Assembly: GCF_007992195.1 (NCBI RefSeq)
Contig: NZ_BJZU01000034.1
Location: 1 to 64,000 of the forward strand
Direction of reading: 5' to 3'
Source: Methylobacterium oxalidis
GTDB taxonomy: Bacteria; Pseudomonadota; Alphaproteobacteria; Rhizobiales; Beijerinckiaceae
DNA: 64,000 nucleotides
The translations under genes were made by a program, and so were the position numbers. This document shows, piece after piece, positions 29,129 through 37,087 of this stretch. Each line of letters starts with the position of its first letter. Position 1 is the first letter of the stretch. The notes under the pieces are model-generated. The model was given only the letters and a program-made list of their open reading frames with translations, was not told the DNA's origin and ran no database searches.

Positions 29129-29245
29129 GAAGAGCTTCTGCTCGTCTCAGCCTTGCATTGTCCTACGCATTTCCTGCGTGGCGGCTGAATGTTCCTCCCA
29201 AGACTCGGACCGTGCGCTGCCTCTGGACGGCTGCGCGACCATCGC
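29102..29245 (-). ncRNA. Putative small RNA, about 144 nt, upstream of and divergent from proS
   Basis: A complete transcription unit on the minus strand: sigma70-like promoter at 29252-29280, expected start near 29245, intrinsic terminator ending near 29102. The RNA can form ACGCA-GGAAA-TGCGT inside a TCAGCC/GGCTGA stem, a GAGC/GCTC hairpin (29132-29143) and the terminator. The SRP RNA and RNase P RNA signature motifs are absent and a 6S fold is not apparent, so the family is unknown. A 31-codon frame (29242 to 29147) starts only a few bases from the predicted 5' end, and an internal GGGAGGAAC resembles a ribosome-binding site, so a small protein is an alternative. Confidence 0.6.
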
Positions 29246-29251
29246 GGCACG

Positions 29252-29280
29252 CTTATAGGAATAAGATTTCGCCCTGTCAC
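29252..29280 (-). promoter_or_regulatory. Sigma70-like promoter of the putative small RNA
   Basis: On the minus strand GTGACA (29280-29275) is separated by exactly 17 bp from TATAAG (29257-29252), each one base from consensus. The spacer is AT-rich for this genome. It faces away from proS and ends about 124 bp before the intrinsic terminator. Confidence 0.7.
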
Positions 29281-29523
29281 GGGGGCCGGAGCAGAAATCT
29301 GCGTTTTTTTGCCGGCGATGCGGCAAACCGCCCCAAAGCGGTGGGAAACCGCGGCAGTGGGTCCCGCGAAGCACCCGAAGCGGGACCGTTCGGTCGCCTC
29401 GCCGGGCAGCAGCAGGCATCTGCGGCGCTTGTGTTTTCCCGGTGCAATGTGTTGTGTGCCCCCGCGCGTTCCGCCGGCGGCCCGCGACATCCGGACTCGA
29501 CTTAGGGTTTCCCCAGGCTTCCC
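29281..29523 (+). other. Structured leader region upstream of proS
   Basis: No gene is supported on the plus strand. The stretch holds a short hairpin followed by T7 (GCAG/CTGC, T-run 29304-29310), which could act as a weak terminator. GCGGT at 29338-29342 can pair either with ACCGC at 29327-29331 or with ACCGC at 29348-29352. A perfect stem GTCCCGC/GCGGGAC lies at 29361-29386. Alternative pairings suggest possible attenuation of proS; this is inference. Bases 28952-29101, after the MFS gene, hold nothing recognisable. Confidence 0.35.
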
Positions 29524-30849
29524 ATGCGTCTTTCCCGCTACTTCCTGCCCACCCTGCGCGAGACGCCCAAGGAAGCCGAGATCGTCTCGCACCGCCTGAT
29601 GCTGCGCGCCGGGATGGTCCGCCAGGAGGCGGCCGGCATCTACGCGTGGCTGCCGCTCGGCCTGCGGGTGCTCAACAGGGTCTGTGCGGTGATCCGCGAG
29701 GAGCAGGACCGCTCCGGCGCGGTCGAGCTCTTGATGCCGACCGTGCAATCGGCCGAGCTCTGGCGGGAATCGGGCCGCTACGAGGCTTACGGCAAGGAGA
29801 TGCTGCGCATCACCGACCGCCACGAGCGCGAGATGCTCTACGGCCCCACCGCCGAGGAGGTGATCACCGAGATCTTCCGGGCGAGCGTGCGCTCCTACAA
29901 GGACCTGCCGAAGAACCTCTATCAGATCTCCTGGAAGTTCCGCGACGAGGTGCGCCCGCGCTTCGGCACCATGCGCTCGCGCGAGTTCCTGATGAAGGAT
30001 GCCTACTCCTTCGACCTCGATCAGGCCGGCGCGCGCCACGCCTACAATCGCATGTTCGTGGCCTACCTGCGCACCTTCGCCGGCCTCGGCCTCAAGGCGA
30101 TCCCGATGCGGGCCGATACGGGGCCGATCGGCGGCGACCTCAGCCACGAGTTCATCATCCTGGCGAGCACCGGCGAGAGCGAGGTGTTCTGCGACCGCGC
30201 CTATCTCGATTTCGAGATCCCGCCGGCCACGACGGATTTCGAGGACGTCGCGGGGCTCCAGGGCATCGTGGACGCCTGGACCTCGCACTACGCGGCGACC
30301 GATGAGATGCACGAGCCCGACGCCTTCGCGGAGGTGCCCGAGGAGAGCCGGCTCTCGGCCCGCGGCATCGAGGTGGGCCACATCTTCTATTTCGGCACCA
30401 AGTATTCCGAGCCGATGGGCGCCCGGGTGACCGGGCCGGACGGCATCGAGCGTCCCGTGCACATGGGGTCCTACGGCATCGGGCCGAGCCGTCTCGTGGC
30501 CGCGATCATCGAGGCGAGCCACGACGAGGCCGGCATCATCTGGCCGGACGCGGTGGCGCCCTTCGACGTCGCCCTGATCAACCTCAAGGTCGGCGATGGC
30601 GGCACGGACGGCGCCTGCGCCGAGATCCAGGCCCAACTCGAGGCCGCGGGCCTGAGCGTCCTCTACGACGACCGCGACGAGCGTCCGGGCGCCAAGTTCG
30701 CCACCGCCGACCTGATCGGCCTGCCCTGGCAGGTCATCGTCGGGCCGAAGGGTCTCGCCGAGGGCAAGGTCGAGCTGAAGCGCCGCGCCACCGGCGAGCG
30801 CGAGACCCTGGCGCCGGTCGACCTCCTCGCGCGGCTGAAGCGGATCTGA
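29524..30849 (+). CDS. proS: Prolyl-tRNA synthetase, short form
   Basis: A 441-residue class II aminoacyl-tRNA synthetase that charges tRNA-Pro. Motif 2 is [19 protein letters not shown] and motif 3 is [17 protein letters not shown]; the anticodon-binding domain occupies the last 100 residues ([20 protein letters not shown]). The editing insertion found in the 570-residue E. coli enzyme is missing, as is normal in alphaproteobacteria, where separate editing proteins remove Ala-tRNA-Pro. lolC/E follows after 7 bp. Confidence 0.97.
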   Translation: MRLSRYFLPTLRETPKEAEIVSHRLMLRAGMVRQEAAGIYAWLPLGLRVLNRVCAVIREEQDRSGAVELLMPTVQSAELWRESGRYEAYGKEMLRITDRHEREMLYGPTAEEVITEIFRASVRSYKDLPKNLYQISWKFRDEVRPRFGTMRSREFLMKDAYSFDLDQAGARHAYNRMFVAYLRTFAGLGLKAIPMRADTGPIGGDLSHEFIILASTGESEVFCDRAYLDFEIPPATTDFEDVAGLQGIVDAWTSHYAATDEMHEPDAFAEVPEESRLSARGIEVGHIFYFGTKYSEPMGARVTGPDGIERPVHMGSYGIGPSRLVAAIIEASHDEAGIIWPDAVAPFDVALINLKVGDGGTDGACAEIQAQLEAAGLSVLYDDRDERPGAKFATADLIGLPWQVIVGPKGLAEGKVELKRRATGERETLAPVDLLARLKRI

Positions 30850-30856
30850 GGCCGCG

Positions 30857-32164
30857 ATGTCGGGGCACGCGCGCAGGCTGGGGGATCGGGTCAGGGGCAT
30901 CGGCGCGAGCCTGCGCTCCGGCTCGACGGCGCCCTTCGCGCCCTTCGAGTGGATCATCGCCGGGCGCTACCTCCGCGCCCGCCGCCGCGGCGGCGGGGTC
31001 TCGGTGGTGGCCTTCTTCTCGGTGCTCGGGATCGCGCTCGGCGTCGCGACGCTGATCATCGTGCTCTCCGTGATGAACGGCTTCCGGGCGGAGCTCCTCT
31101 CGAAGATCGTCGGCATCAACGGCCACGTCTTCGTCACGCCGATCGACAAGCTGTTCACCGACTACACCGACCTGTCGGACCGCCTCTCGAAGGTGGCGGG
31201 CGTGCGCGCGGCCATCCCCCTCGTCGAGGGGCAGGCCTTCGCTTCCTCGCCCTACGGCGGCAGCGGCGTGCTGGTGCGCGGCGTGCGCGAGCAGGACCTC
31301 GACGGCATCGCCGCGATCTCGAAGAATCTCCGCGGCGGCACCCTGAGCGGCTTCGACGACGGCACCGGCGTCGCACTGGGCCGGCGCCTCGCCGAATCCC
31401 TCGGCCTTCAGGCCGGCGACCAGATCACCCTCTCGACCCCGAAGGGCGCGACGACGCCCTTCGGCACGGCGCCCCGCACCAAGTCCTACACGGTCAAGGC
31501 GGTGTTCGAGATCGGCATGACGGAGTTCGACGCGACCTTCGTGTTCATGCCGCTCGCCGAGGCGCAGGCCTTCTTCAACCGGGAGGGCGACGTCAGCCTG
31601 ATCGAGATCTACCTCGACAACGCCGACGGGGTCGCGGAGATGCGCGAGCCCCTGGAGATGGCGGCCGAGCGCCCGGTCCTGCTGACCGACTGGCGTCAGC
31701 GAAACCGCACCTTCTTCGGGGCGCTGGAGGTGGAGCGGAACGTGATGTTCCTGATCCTCAGCCTGATCGTGGTGGTGGCGACGCTCAACATCGTCTCGGG
31801 CCTGATCCTCCTCGTGCGCGACAAGTCGAGCGACATCGCGATCCTGCGCACCATGGGCGCGACGCCGGGCACGGTGATGCGCGTGTTCCTGATCAACGGC
31901 GCGCTGATCGGCTTCGTCGGCACGCTGGCGGGCCTGCTGCTCGGCATCGTCATCACGCTGAACATCAAGCCGATCCAGCGCTTCCTCTTCCCGAGCGCCT
32001 GGGACCCGACCGTGCGCTTCCTCGCCGAGATCCCGGCCCAGATGAACGCCACCGAGATCACGGTGGTGGTCATCACCGCCTTCCTGCTCTCGCTCGCCGC
32101 GACGCTCTATCCTTCCTGGCGCGCCGCCCGGCTCGATCCGGTCCAGGCGTTGCGGTACGGCTGA
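30857..32164 (+). CDS. Lipoprotein-releasing ABC transporter permease (LolC/LolE type)
   Basis: A 435-residue inner-membrane protein. Helix one (about 47-68, VVAFFSVLGIALGVATLIIV) is followed by a MacB-like periplasmic domain of about 200 residues, then three FtsX-type helices near the C-terminus. LILLVRDKSSDIAILRTMGA is the cytoplasmic coupling helix typical of LolC/E. With LolD it extracts mature lipoproteins from the inner membrane and hands them to LolA. Only one permease gene lies beside lolD, so it may act as a homodimer or a LolF-like hybrid, or a second gene may lie elsewhere. Confidence 0.9.
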   Translation: MSGHARRLGDRVRGIGASLRSGSTAPFAPFEWIIAGRYLRARRRGGGVSVVAFFSVLGIALGVATLIIVLSVMNGFRAELLSKIVGINGHVFVTPIDKLFTDYTDLSDRLSKVAGVRAAIPLVEGQAFASSPYGGSGVLVRGVREQDLDGIAAISKNLRGGTLSGFDDGTGVALGRRLAESLGLQAGDQITLSTPKGATTPFGTAPRTKSYTVKAVFEIGMTEFDATFVFMPLAEAQAFFNREGDVSLIEIYLDNADGVAEMREPLEMAAERPVLLTDWRQRNRTFFGALEVERNVMFLILSLIVVVATLNIVSGLILLVRDKSSDIAILRTMGATPGTVMRVFLINGALIGFVGTLAGLLLGIVITLNIKPIQRFLFPSAWDPTVRFLAEIPAQMNATEITVVVITAFLLSLAATLYPSWRAARLDPVQALRYG

Positions 32165-32185
32165 GGCGTCACAGGGGATCCCGTC

Positions 32186-32899
32186 ATGAGTACGACGCCC
32201 GAGCCCGCCGGCGCGCAGCCGGTGCCGGCCCTGTTCTTCGCCCGCGTCGAGCGGCGCTACAAGCAGGCGGAAGGCGCGCTGGAGATCCTGCGCGGCGCCG
32301 ATCTCGCGATCTGGCCGGGCGAGCTCGTCGCCCTGGTGGCTCCTTCCGGTGCCGGCAAGTCGACCCTGCTCCACTTGGCTGGCCTCCTCGAGAAGCCGGA
32401 CGGCGGCGAGGTCTATATCGGCGGCCAGCCCACGGCGGCGATGGGGGACGCCGAGCGCACGCGGCTGCGCCGGGAGGAGATGGGCTTCGTCTACCAGTTC
32501 CATCACCTGCTGCCCGAGTTCTCGGCGCAGGAGAACGTGGTGATGCCCCAGCTCATCCGCGGCCTCTCGCGGGCGGAGGCGAAGACCCGGGCGGCCGAGC
32601 TCCTGAGCTTCCTCGGCCTCAAGGACCGGTTGCAGCACCGCCCGGCCGAACTCTCGGGGGGCGAGCAGCAGCGCGTCGCCATCGCGCGGGCCGTCGCCAA
32701 CGGGCCGCGCCTGCTGCTCGCCGACGAGCCGACCGGCAATCTCGACCCGCACACGGCGGACCACGTCTTCTCGATCCTGATGGCGCTGGTGCGCGCCTCC
32801 GGCCTCGCGGCCCTGATCGCCACCCACAACCTCGATCTCGCGGCCCGGATGGACCGCCGGGTGACGATCCGCGAGGGGCTGATCGAGCAGCTCGCATAG
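32186..32899 (+). CDS. lolD: Lipoprotein-releasing ABC transporter ATP-binding protein
   Basis: A 237-residue ATPase. Walker A is [15 protein letters not shown] (about 52-66), the signature is [15 protein letters not shown], Walker B is [12 protein letters not shown], and the switch His is in [14 protein letters not shown]. The Q-loop segment [20 protein letters not shown] is characteristic of LolD/MacB-type ATPases. It powers the permease encoded 21 bp upstream. In many relatives the next gene is dnaE; here dnaE lies 12.4 kb further on, in the opposite orientation. Confidence 0.95.
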   Translation: MSTTPEPAGAQPVPALFFARVERRYKQAEGALEILRGADLAIWPGELVALVAPSGAGKSTLLHLAGLLEKPDGGEVYIGGQPTAAMGDAERTRLRREEMGFVYQFHHLLPEFSAQENVVMPQLIRGLSRAEAKTRAAELLSFLGLKDRLQHRPAELSGGEQQRVAIARAVANGPRLLLADEPTGNLDPHTADHVFSILMALVRASGLAALIATHNLDLAARMDRRVTIREGLIEQLA

Positions 32900-32911
32900 A
32901 GCCGCCCGCCC

Positions 32912-34528
32912 TCAGCGCCCGCTGTCCGCACCGAGTTCGAGGGCGAGCTGACCCTGCGGCGGCTCCGGCGCGTCATCCCCGAGTGAGGCGAGGAAGCGTG
33001 CGGCGTCCGCCGTGATCGCCGCCCGGCGCCGCGCGTTCATCCGCGCCAGGGTCCGATAGGGCATCGCGAGGCGGGGATTGCCCGAGAGCCGCTCCGCGTT
33101 CTCGATCAGGAAGTTCCAGTACAGGTAGTTGAACGGGCAGGCGCCCGCTCCGGCCTTGGCGCGCACGTCGAAGCTGCAGGCGCCGCAGTAATCCGACATC
33201 CGGTCAATGTAGGCGCCGGAGGCGGCATAGGGCTTCGAGCCCATCACGCCGCCGTCCGCCCACAGCACCATGCCGTGGACGTTGGGCAGCTCGACCCACT
33301 CGAAGGCGTCGGCGTAGACGATCAGGTACCATTCCTCGACCTGGGCCGGGTCTATGCCGGCCAGAAGCGCGAAGTTTCCTGTCACCATCAGGCGCTGGAT
33401 GTGGTGGGCGTAGGCGTTCGCCTGCGTGTCGCGGATGCAATGCGCGAGGCAGTTCATCCGCGTCTCGCCCGACCAGTAGAACCAGGGCAGGTCGCGCGTC
33501 GCCGCGAGCGCGTTGGTGCGGGCATAGTCCGGCATCCGCGCCCAGTAGAGCCCGCGCACATACTCGCGCCAGCCGAGGATCTGGCGGATGAAGCCCTCGG
33601 CGCAGTTCAGCGGCGCCCGGCCCTCGGCGTAGGCGCGCTCGGCCTCGCGGCAGACCTCCTCCGCGGTGAGGAGGCCGGCGTTCAGGGCCGGGGCGAGAAG
33701 CGCGTGGTAGAGGAAGGGCGCGCCCGCCTGCATCGCGTCCTGATAGTCGCCGAAGACCGGCAGGCACTCCGCGACGAAGTGCGTCAGCGCCCGCAGCGCA
33801 TCCGCCCGGGTGACCGGCCACCCGAAGCCGTCGAGATCGCCGAAATGGTCGGGGAAGCGCGCGGCCACGAGCTCGATCACCGCGCGCGTGGTCGCGTCCG
33901 GCGGGAAGCCGGCGCGGCGGGGCGGGACATGCCCCTTCGGCAGGCGCCTGCGGTTGTCGGTGTCGAAATTCCAGCGGCCGCCGACCGGCTCGTCGCCCTC
34001 CATCAGGATGCCGGTCCGGCGGCGCATGCCGCGGTAGAAGGTCTCCATGCGCAGGCTGCGGCGATCCCCGGCCCAGGCCCCGAAGTCGGCTCGCGGGCAC
34101 AGGAAGCGGTTGTCGCCACGGATCTCGACCGGTACCGGCAGGTCGTCCCGCCACCCCAGCATCATCTCCCAGACGCGCCACTCGCCGGGTTCCGTCACCA
34201 CGATCCGGTCGGGGCTGTGGCGGGCGACCGCCCGCTCCAGCTCGCCCGTGAAGGTGCCGGTGTTGCCGGCCTCATCGAGGTGCACGTAATCGACAGTGAT
34301 CCCTTCCGCCGTGATCTCGGCCGCGAAGTGGCGCATGGCAGAGAGCAGGAAGGCGATCTTCTGCTTGTGGTGGCGGACGTAAGTCGCCTCGGCCTCCACC
34401 TCGACGAGCAGGACCACGTCGCGGTCGGGGTCGAGGTCGGTCAGGGAGCTGACGCGCCGGTGGAGCTGGTCGCCGAGGACGAAGCGCAGGATCCGTTCCG
34501 GGCGGCTCGCCGTCGCCGCAGATCCCAC
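32912..34528 (-). CDS. Iron-sulfur bacterial cryptochrome/photolyase (PhrB-like, (6-4) photolyase family)
   Basis: A 538-residue flavoprotein. The N-terminal domain starts RFVLGDQLHRRVSSL, a form typical of the photolyase-related FeS-BCP family. The four [4Fe-4S] ligands of Agrobacterium PhrB are matched in spacing: Cys360, Cys448, Cys451 and Cys464 (88, 3 and 13 residues apart). The C-terminal FAD domain includes FALLAGIDPAQVEEWY and GVMGSKPYAASGAYI. PhrB repairs (6-4) photoproducts using light and is thought to bind a ribolumazine antenna. The GTG start at 34528 is 5 bp after the SDR stop, so the two form one operon. Repair versus signalling role is not decided by sequence. Confidence 0.92.
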   Translation of the reverse strand: MGSAATASRPERILRFVLGDQLHRRVSSLTDLDPDRDVVLLVEVEAEATYVRHHKQKIAFLLSAMRHFAAEITAEGITVDYVHLDEAGNTGTFTGELERAVARHSPDRIVVTEPGEWRVWEMMLGWRDDLPVPVEIRGDNRFLCPRADFGAWAGDRRSLRMETFYRGMRRRTGILMEGDEPVGGRWNFDTDNRRRLPKGHVPPRRAGFPPDATTRAVIELVAARFPDHFGDLDGFGWPVTRADALRALTHFVAECLPVFGDYQDAMQAGAPFLYHALLAPALNAGLLTAEEVCREAERAYAEGRAPLNCAEGFIRQILGWREYVRGLYWARMPDYARTNALAATRDLPWFYWSGETRMNCLAHCIRDTQANAYAHHIQRLMVTGNFALLAGIDPAQVEEWYLIVYADAFEWVELPNVHGMVLWADGGVMGSKPYAASGAYIDRMSDYCGACSFDVRAKAGAGACPFNYLYWNFLIENAERLSGNPRLAMPYRTLARMNARRRAAITADAARFLASLGDDAPEPPQGQLALELGADSGR

Positions 34529-34532
34529 CGCC

Positions 34533-35267
34533 TCACCCCTTGGTGCGCAGCATCGCGCGGCCGCCATCGGCGCCGATGATCTGACCGGTGATCCAGGCCG
34601 CCTCCTCGGAGACGAGGAAGCCCGCCAGCGCGGCGATGTCCTCCGGCCGGCCGAGGCGCTGCAGGGCGTGCATCTGCGCGATGCCCTGGGCCAGGGTTTC
34701 GTTGCCCGTGATCGCGGCGGCGAGCGGCGTTCGGGTGAGGGAGGGCGCCACCACGTTGATCCGCACCTGCGGCGCGAGCTCGGCCGCGAGCGAGAGGGCG
34801 AGCCCCTCCACCGCCCCCTTCGCCATGGCCACAGAGGCGTGCGAGGGGAAGCCCTGCGCCACCGCCACCGTCGAGAACAGGACGACGCCGGCTCCCGCCT
34901 CGCCCGCGCCGGCCTTGAGGGCGGGCGCGGCGGCCTGGATGGCCAGGAACGCGCCGAGCGCGTTGATGCGGAAATCGGCCTCGACATCCTCCGCCGTCAG
35001 CCGGGGAAGGTGGCGCAGGTTGATCGTGCCGACCGCGTAGACGAGGCCGCCGAGGCGCTCGCCGGCCTCGCGCGTGGCGTGATCGAAGAAGCCGGGATCG
35101 GTGACGTCGCCCGCGCTGATCGTGGTGTCGCCGAGATGGTCCGCGGCCTCCTCGAGCTTCGCGGCATCGCGGGCGGCGAGATGCAGCGGGTAGCCGCGGG
35201 CGCGCAGGGCCCGCGCCGTGGCGCGCCCGATGCCGCCCGTCCCGCCGTAGATCAACACCCGCTCCAT
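34533..35267 (-). CDS. SDR-fold protein lacking the catalytic tyrosine
   Basis: A 244-residue Rossmann-fold protein of the short-chain dehydrogenase family. The nucleotide site LIYGGTGGIGRATARAL (Gly8-Gly14) and structural Asn102 and Ser132 are present. Where the family has Tyr-x-x-x-Lys, the sequence reads FPSHASVAMAKGA, so Lys150 is kept but position 146 is Val. Ordinary oxidoreductase chemistry is therefore doubtful. It is the first gene of an operon with the FeS photolyase, suggesting a role in flavin or antenna supply or binding. NAD(P) or flavin binding remains plausible. Confidence 0.85.
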   Translation of the reverse strand: MERVLIYGGTGGIGRATARALRARGYPLHLAARDAAKLEEAADHLGDTTISAGDVTDPGFFDHATREAGERLGGLVYAVGTINLRHLPRLTAEDVEADFRINALGAFLAIQAAAPALKAGAGEAGAGVVLFSTVAVAQGFPSHASVAMAKGAVEGLALSLAAELAPQVRINVVAPSLTRTPLAAAITGNETLAQGIAQMHALQRLGRPEDIAALAGFLVSEEAAWITGQIIGADGGRAMLRTKG

Positions 35268-35438
35268 GGGGCACTCCGTCTGTCGCCGGCCGGCACCGAA
35301 ATTTCACCCGCCCCGCGACCCGGGCGCCGATTGGTGGTTAGGTATGGCGCGCGTATCCCCTGTGGAGTCGCGGCGCGCCCCCGCGCCTCAATCGTCAATG
35401 TCGCAGCCGCGGCCCGGTCCGCGGTGTCAGGAGCCCGT

Positions 35439-36305
35439 ATGAAGTTCGCCTTTGCGGGCATCGATTTCCTCGGCGGCGTGTTCGAGGCGCTGATCCAGGC
35501 GGGCTGGACGCCGATCAAGCTGTTCACCCGCCCCTGCGACGGAATCTACGACCACAACGAGGCCGTCGTGACCCTCGCGCGCCAGCGCCGGCTGCCGATG
35601 CAGCTCTCGCGGCTGCGCCAGTCCGACCTCGACGCTCTGAACGCCGCTCACGGCCGCGACTGGGCCCTCGTCGTCTCGGGCTATCCCTGGCTCGTCACCG
35701 GCTGGCACGGACGGGCCGCCTACGCCCTCAACATCCACCCCTCGCCGTTGCCCACCGGGCGCGGCCCCTATCCGCTCTTCCAGGCGATCGACGCGGGCTA
35801 TGAGAGCTGGGGCGTCACCGCGCATGTCCTGGCCGAGCAGGGCTTCGACACGGGCGACATCCTGGCTCAGGACATCTTCCCGCTCGTGCCCGGCGAGACG
35901 CACGAGACGCTCCTCGCCAAGTGCCAGATGGCGGCGCGCCGGCTCGCCGCAGGGCCCATCGCGCGGGAACTGCCGGCGCGCTGGCGCCGTCCGGAGCCGC
36001 AGGGGGACGGCACCTACTGGCCGCGGGTGAGCGATGCCGACCGCACCCTCGACTTCCGCCAGGAGGTCGAGACGGTGCTGCGGCGGGTGCGCGCCTTCGG
36101 CTCCATCGAGACGATCGCCCGGCTCGGCGACAGCCGCGTCTTCGTCGCCGCCGCCGAGGGCTGGCGGGAGGCGCACACCCACACGCCGGGCACGATCGTC
36201 CACCGCTACCGCCGCCAGATCGTCGTCGCGGCCCGCGACGGCTACGTCCTGATCACCCGCTGGAGCCTCGTGCCGCTCGCCGAGGCGGCTCAGCTCGGGC
36301 GCTGA
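35439..36305 (+). CDS. Formyltransferase family protein (Fmt/ArnA-like)
   Basis: A 288-residue protein with the N10-formyl-tetrahydrofolate transferase fold. The catalytic set is present: Asn and His in [20 protein letters not shown], His in [18 protein letters not shown], and the Asp of that last segment. The C-terminal third (about 190-288) resembles the Fmt C-terminal barrel. It is shorter than Met-tRNA formyltransferase (about 310) and its N-terminus ([20 protein letters not shown]) differs, so a different formyl acceptor is likely. It is divergent from the SDR-photolyase pair and followed by the DUF2256 gene after 2 bp. Confidence 0.8.
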   Translation: MKFAFAGIDFLGGVFEALIQAGWTPIKLFTRPCDGIYDHNEAVVTLARQRRLPMQLSRLRQSDLDALNAAHGRDWALVVSGYPWLVTGWHGRAAYALNIHPSPLPTGRGPYPLFQAIDAGYESWGVTAHVLAEQGFDTGDILAQDIFPLVPGETHETLLAKCQMAARRLAAGPIARELPARWRRPEPQGDGTYWPRVSDADRTLDFRQEVETVLRRVRAFGSIETIARLGDSRVFVAAAEGWREAHTHTPGTIVHRYRRQIVVAARDGYVLITRWSLVPLAEAAQLGR

Positions 36306-36307
36306 GC

Positions 36308-36466
36308 GTGGCCCGGATGCGCCGCAAGGGCGACCTGCCGACCAAGACCTGCGCGCAGTGCGGAAGGCCCTTCGCTTGGCGCAAGAAGTGGGAGCGGGTC
36401 TGGGAGGAGGTGCGCTACTGTTCCGATCGGTGCCGCGCGGAGGCGAAGCGGCAGCGGGCGACCTGA
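36308..36466 (+). CDS. DUF2256 zinc-ribbon mini-protein
   Basis: A 52-residue protein from GTG 36308, or 49 residues from ATG 36317. The sequence [16 protein letters not shown] then [14 protein letters not shown] holds two Cys pairs (C-x2-C, C-x3-C) of a small zinc ribbon and matches DUF2256. In many bacteria this family is encoded beside or fused to FeS photolyase-related proteins, as in this locus. It follows the formyltransferase stop by 2 bp. Function unknown; a nucleic-acid or protein adaptor is possible. Confidence 0.85.
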   Translation: MARMRRKGDLPTKTCAQCGRPFAWRKKWERVWEEVRYCSDRCRAEAKRQRAT

Positions 36467-36481
36467 GGCGGATCCGGGGCG

Positions 36482-37087
36482 TCAGTCCCGCGGCGGATAT
36501 CCCGGGGCGGCCAGCGCCTTCGGCGTGTCCACGTCGTAGAGGCAGCCGTCATCGCCCGCGATCTCCACCACGTCGTCCCGCCCGGCGAGGATGGGCCCGG
36601 CACCGCGGTCTCCCGTGAGGCCGGCGAGCGCCGGACCGAGCCGGCGCAGGTTGAGGAGCACGGGATTGCCGCGCCGGCCCGCGTGGACCGGCACCACCGC
36701 CGCGGGCGCGTGGCCGGCACCCGCGAAGGCGTCCGCCAACCGGTCGAGGGTGCGGGCGGAGACCCGCGGCATGTCGCCGAGGAGGACGACCACCGCCTCG
36801 CTCGTCCGAGGCAGTGCCGAGAGGCCGACCCTCAGCGAGGTCGAGAGGCCGGCCGCGTAGTCCGGGTTCTCCACCAGGGCGAGATCGAGGCCGGCGAGCG
36901 CCGCGCGCACGCCGGCCGCATGCGCGCCGAGCACGGCCACGGCCGGGCGCAGCCGCGAGGCGAGCGCGGCCTCCGCCGCGTGGCGAACGAGGGGGCGCCC
37001 CTCGAGGTCGGCCAGCAGCTTCGGCTCCAGGCCGAAACGGGTGCCGCGCCCCGCCGCGAGAATCAGGCCGGCGACCGCTTCAGGCAT
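36482..37087 (-). CDS. MobA-like nucleotidyltransferase (molybdenum cofactor modification)
   Basis: About 201 residues from the ATG at 37087 (an ATG 12 bp upstream also fits). The N-terminus AGLILAAGRGTRFGLEPKLL is the nucleotide-binding motif of the MobA/MocA/IspD fold, followed by VVVLLGDMPRVS with the metal-binding Asp. Proteins of this branch transfer CMP or GMP to molybdopterin in cofactor maturation of xanthine-dehydrogenase-type enzymes. It overlaps the upstream molybdopterin-binding gene by 8 bp and ends an operon with two XdhC-type genes. The exact nucleotide is not readable. Confidence 0.85.
   Translation of the reverse strand: MPEAVAGLILAAGRGTRFGLEPKLLADLEGRPLVRHAAEAALASRLRPAVAVLGAHAAGVRAALAGLDLALVENPDYAAGLSTSLRVGLSALPRTSEAVVVLLGDMPRVSARTLDRLADAFAGAGHAPAAVVPVHAGRRGNPVLLNLRRLGPALAGLTGDRGAGPILAGRDDVVEIAGDDGCLYDVDTPKALAAPGYPPRD

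Noticed and set aside
29102-29245. Small RNA considered as SRP RNA, 6S RNA or RNase P RNA
   Set aside because: The SRP symmetric-loop/GGAA tip motif and the RNase P GAGGAAAGTCC core are absent, and no 6S-type central bubble could be folded.
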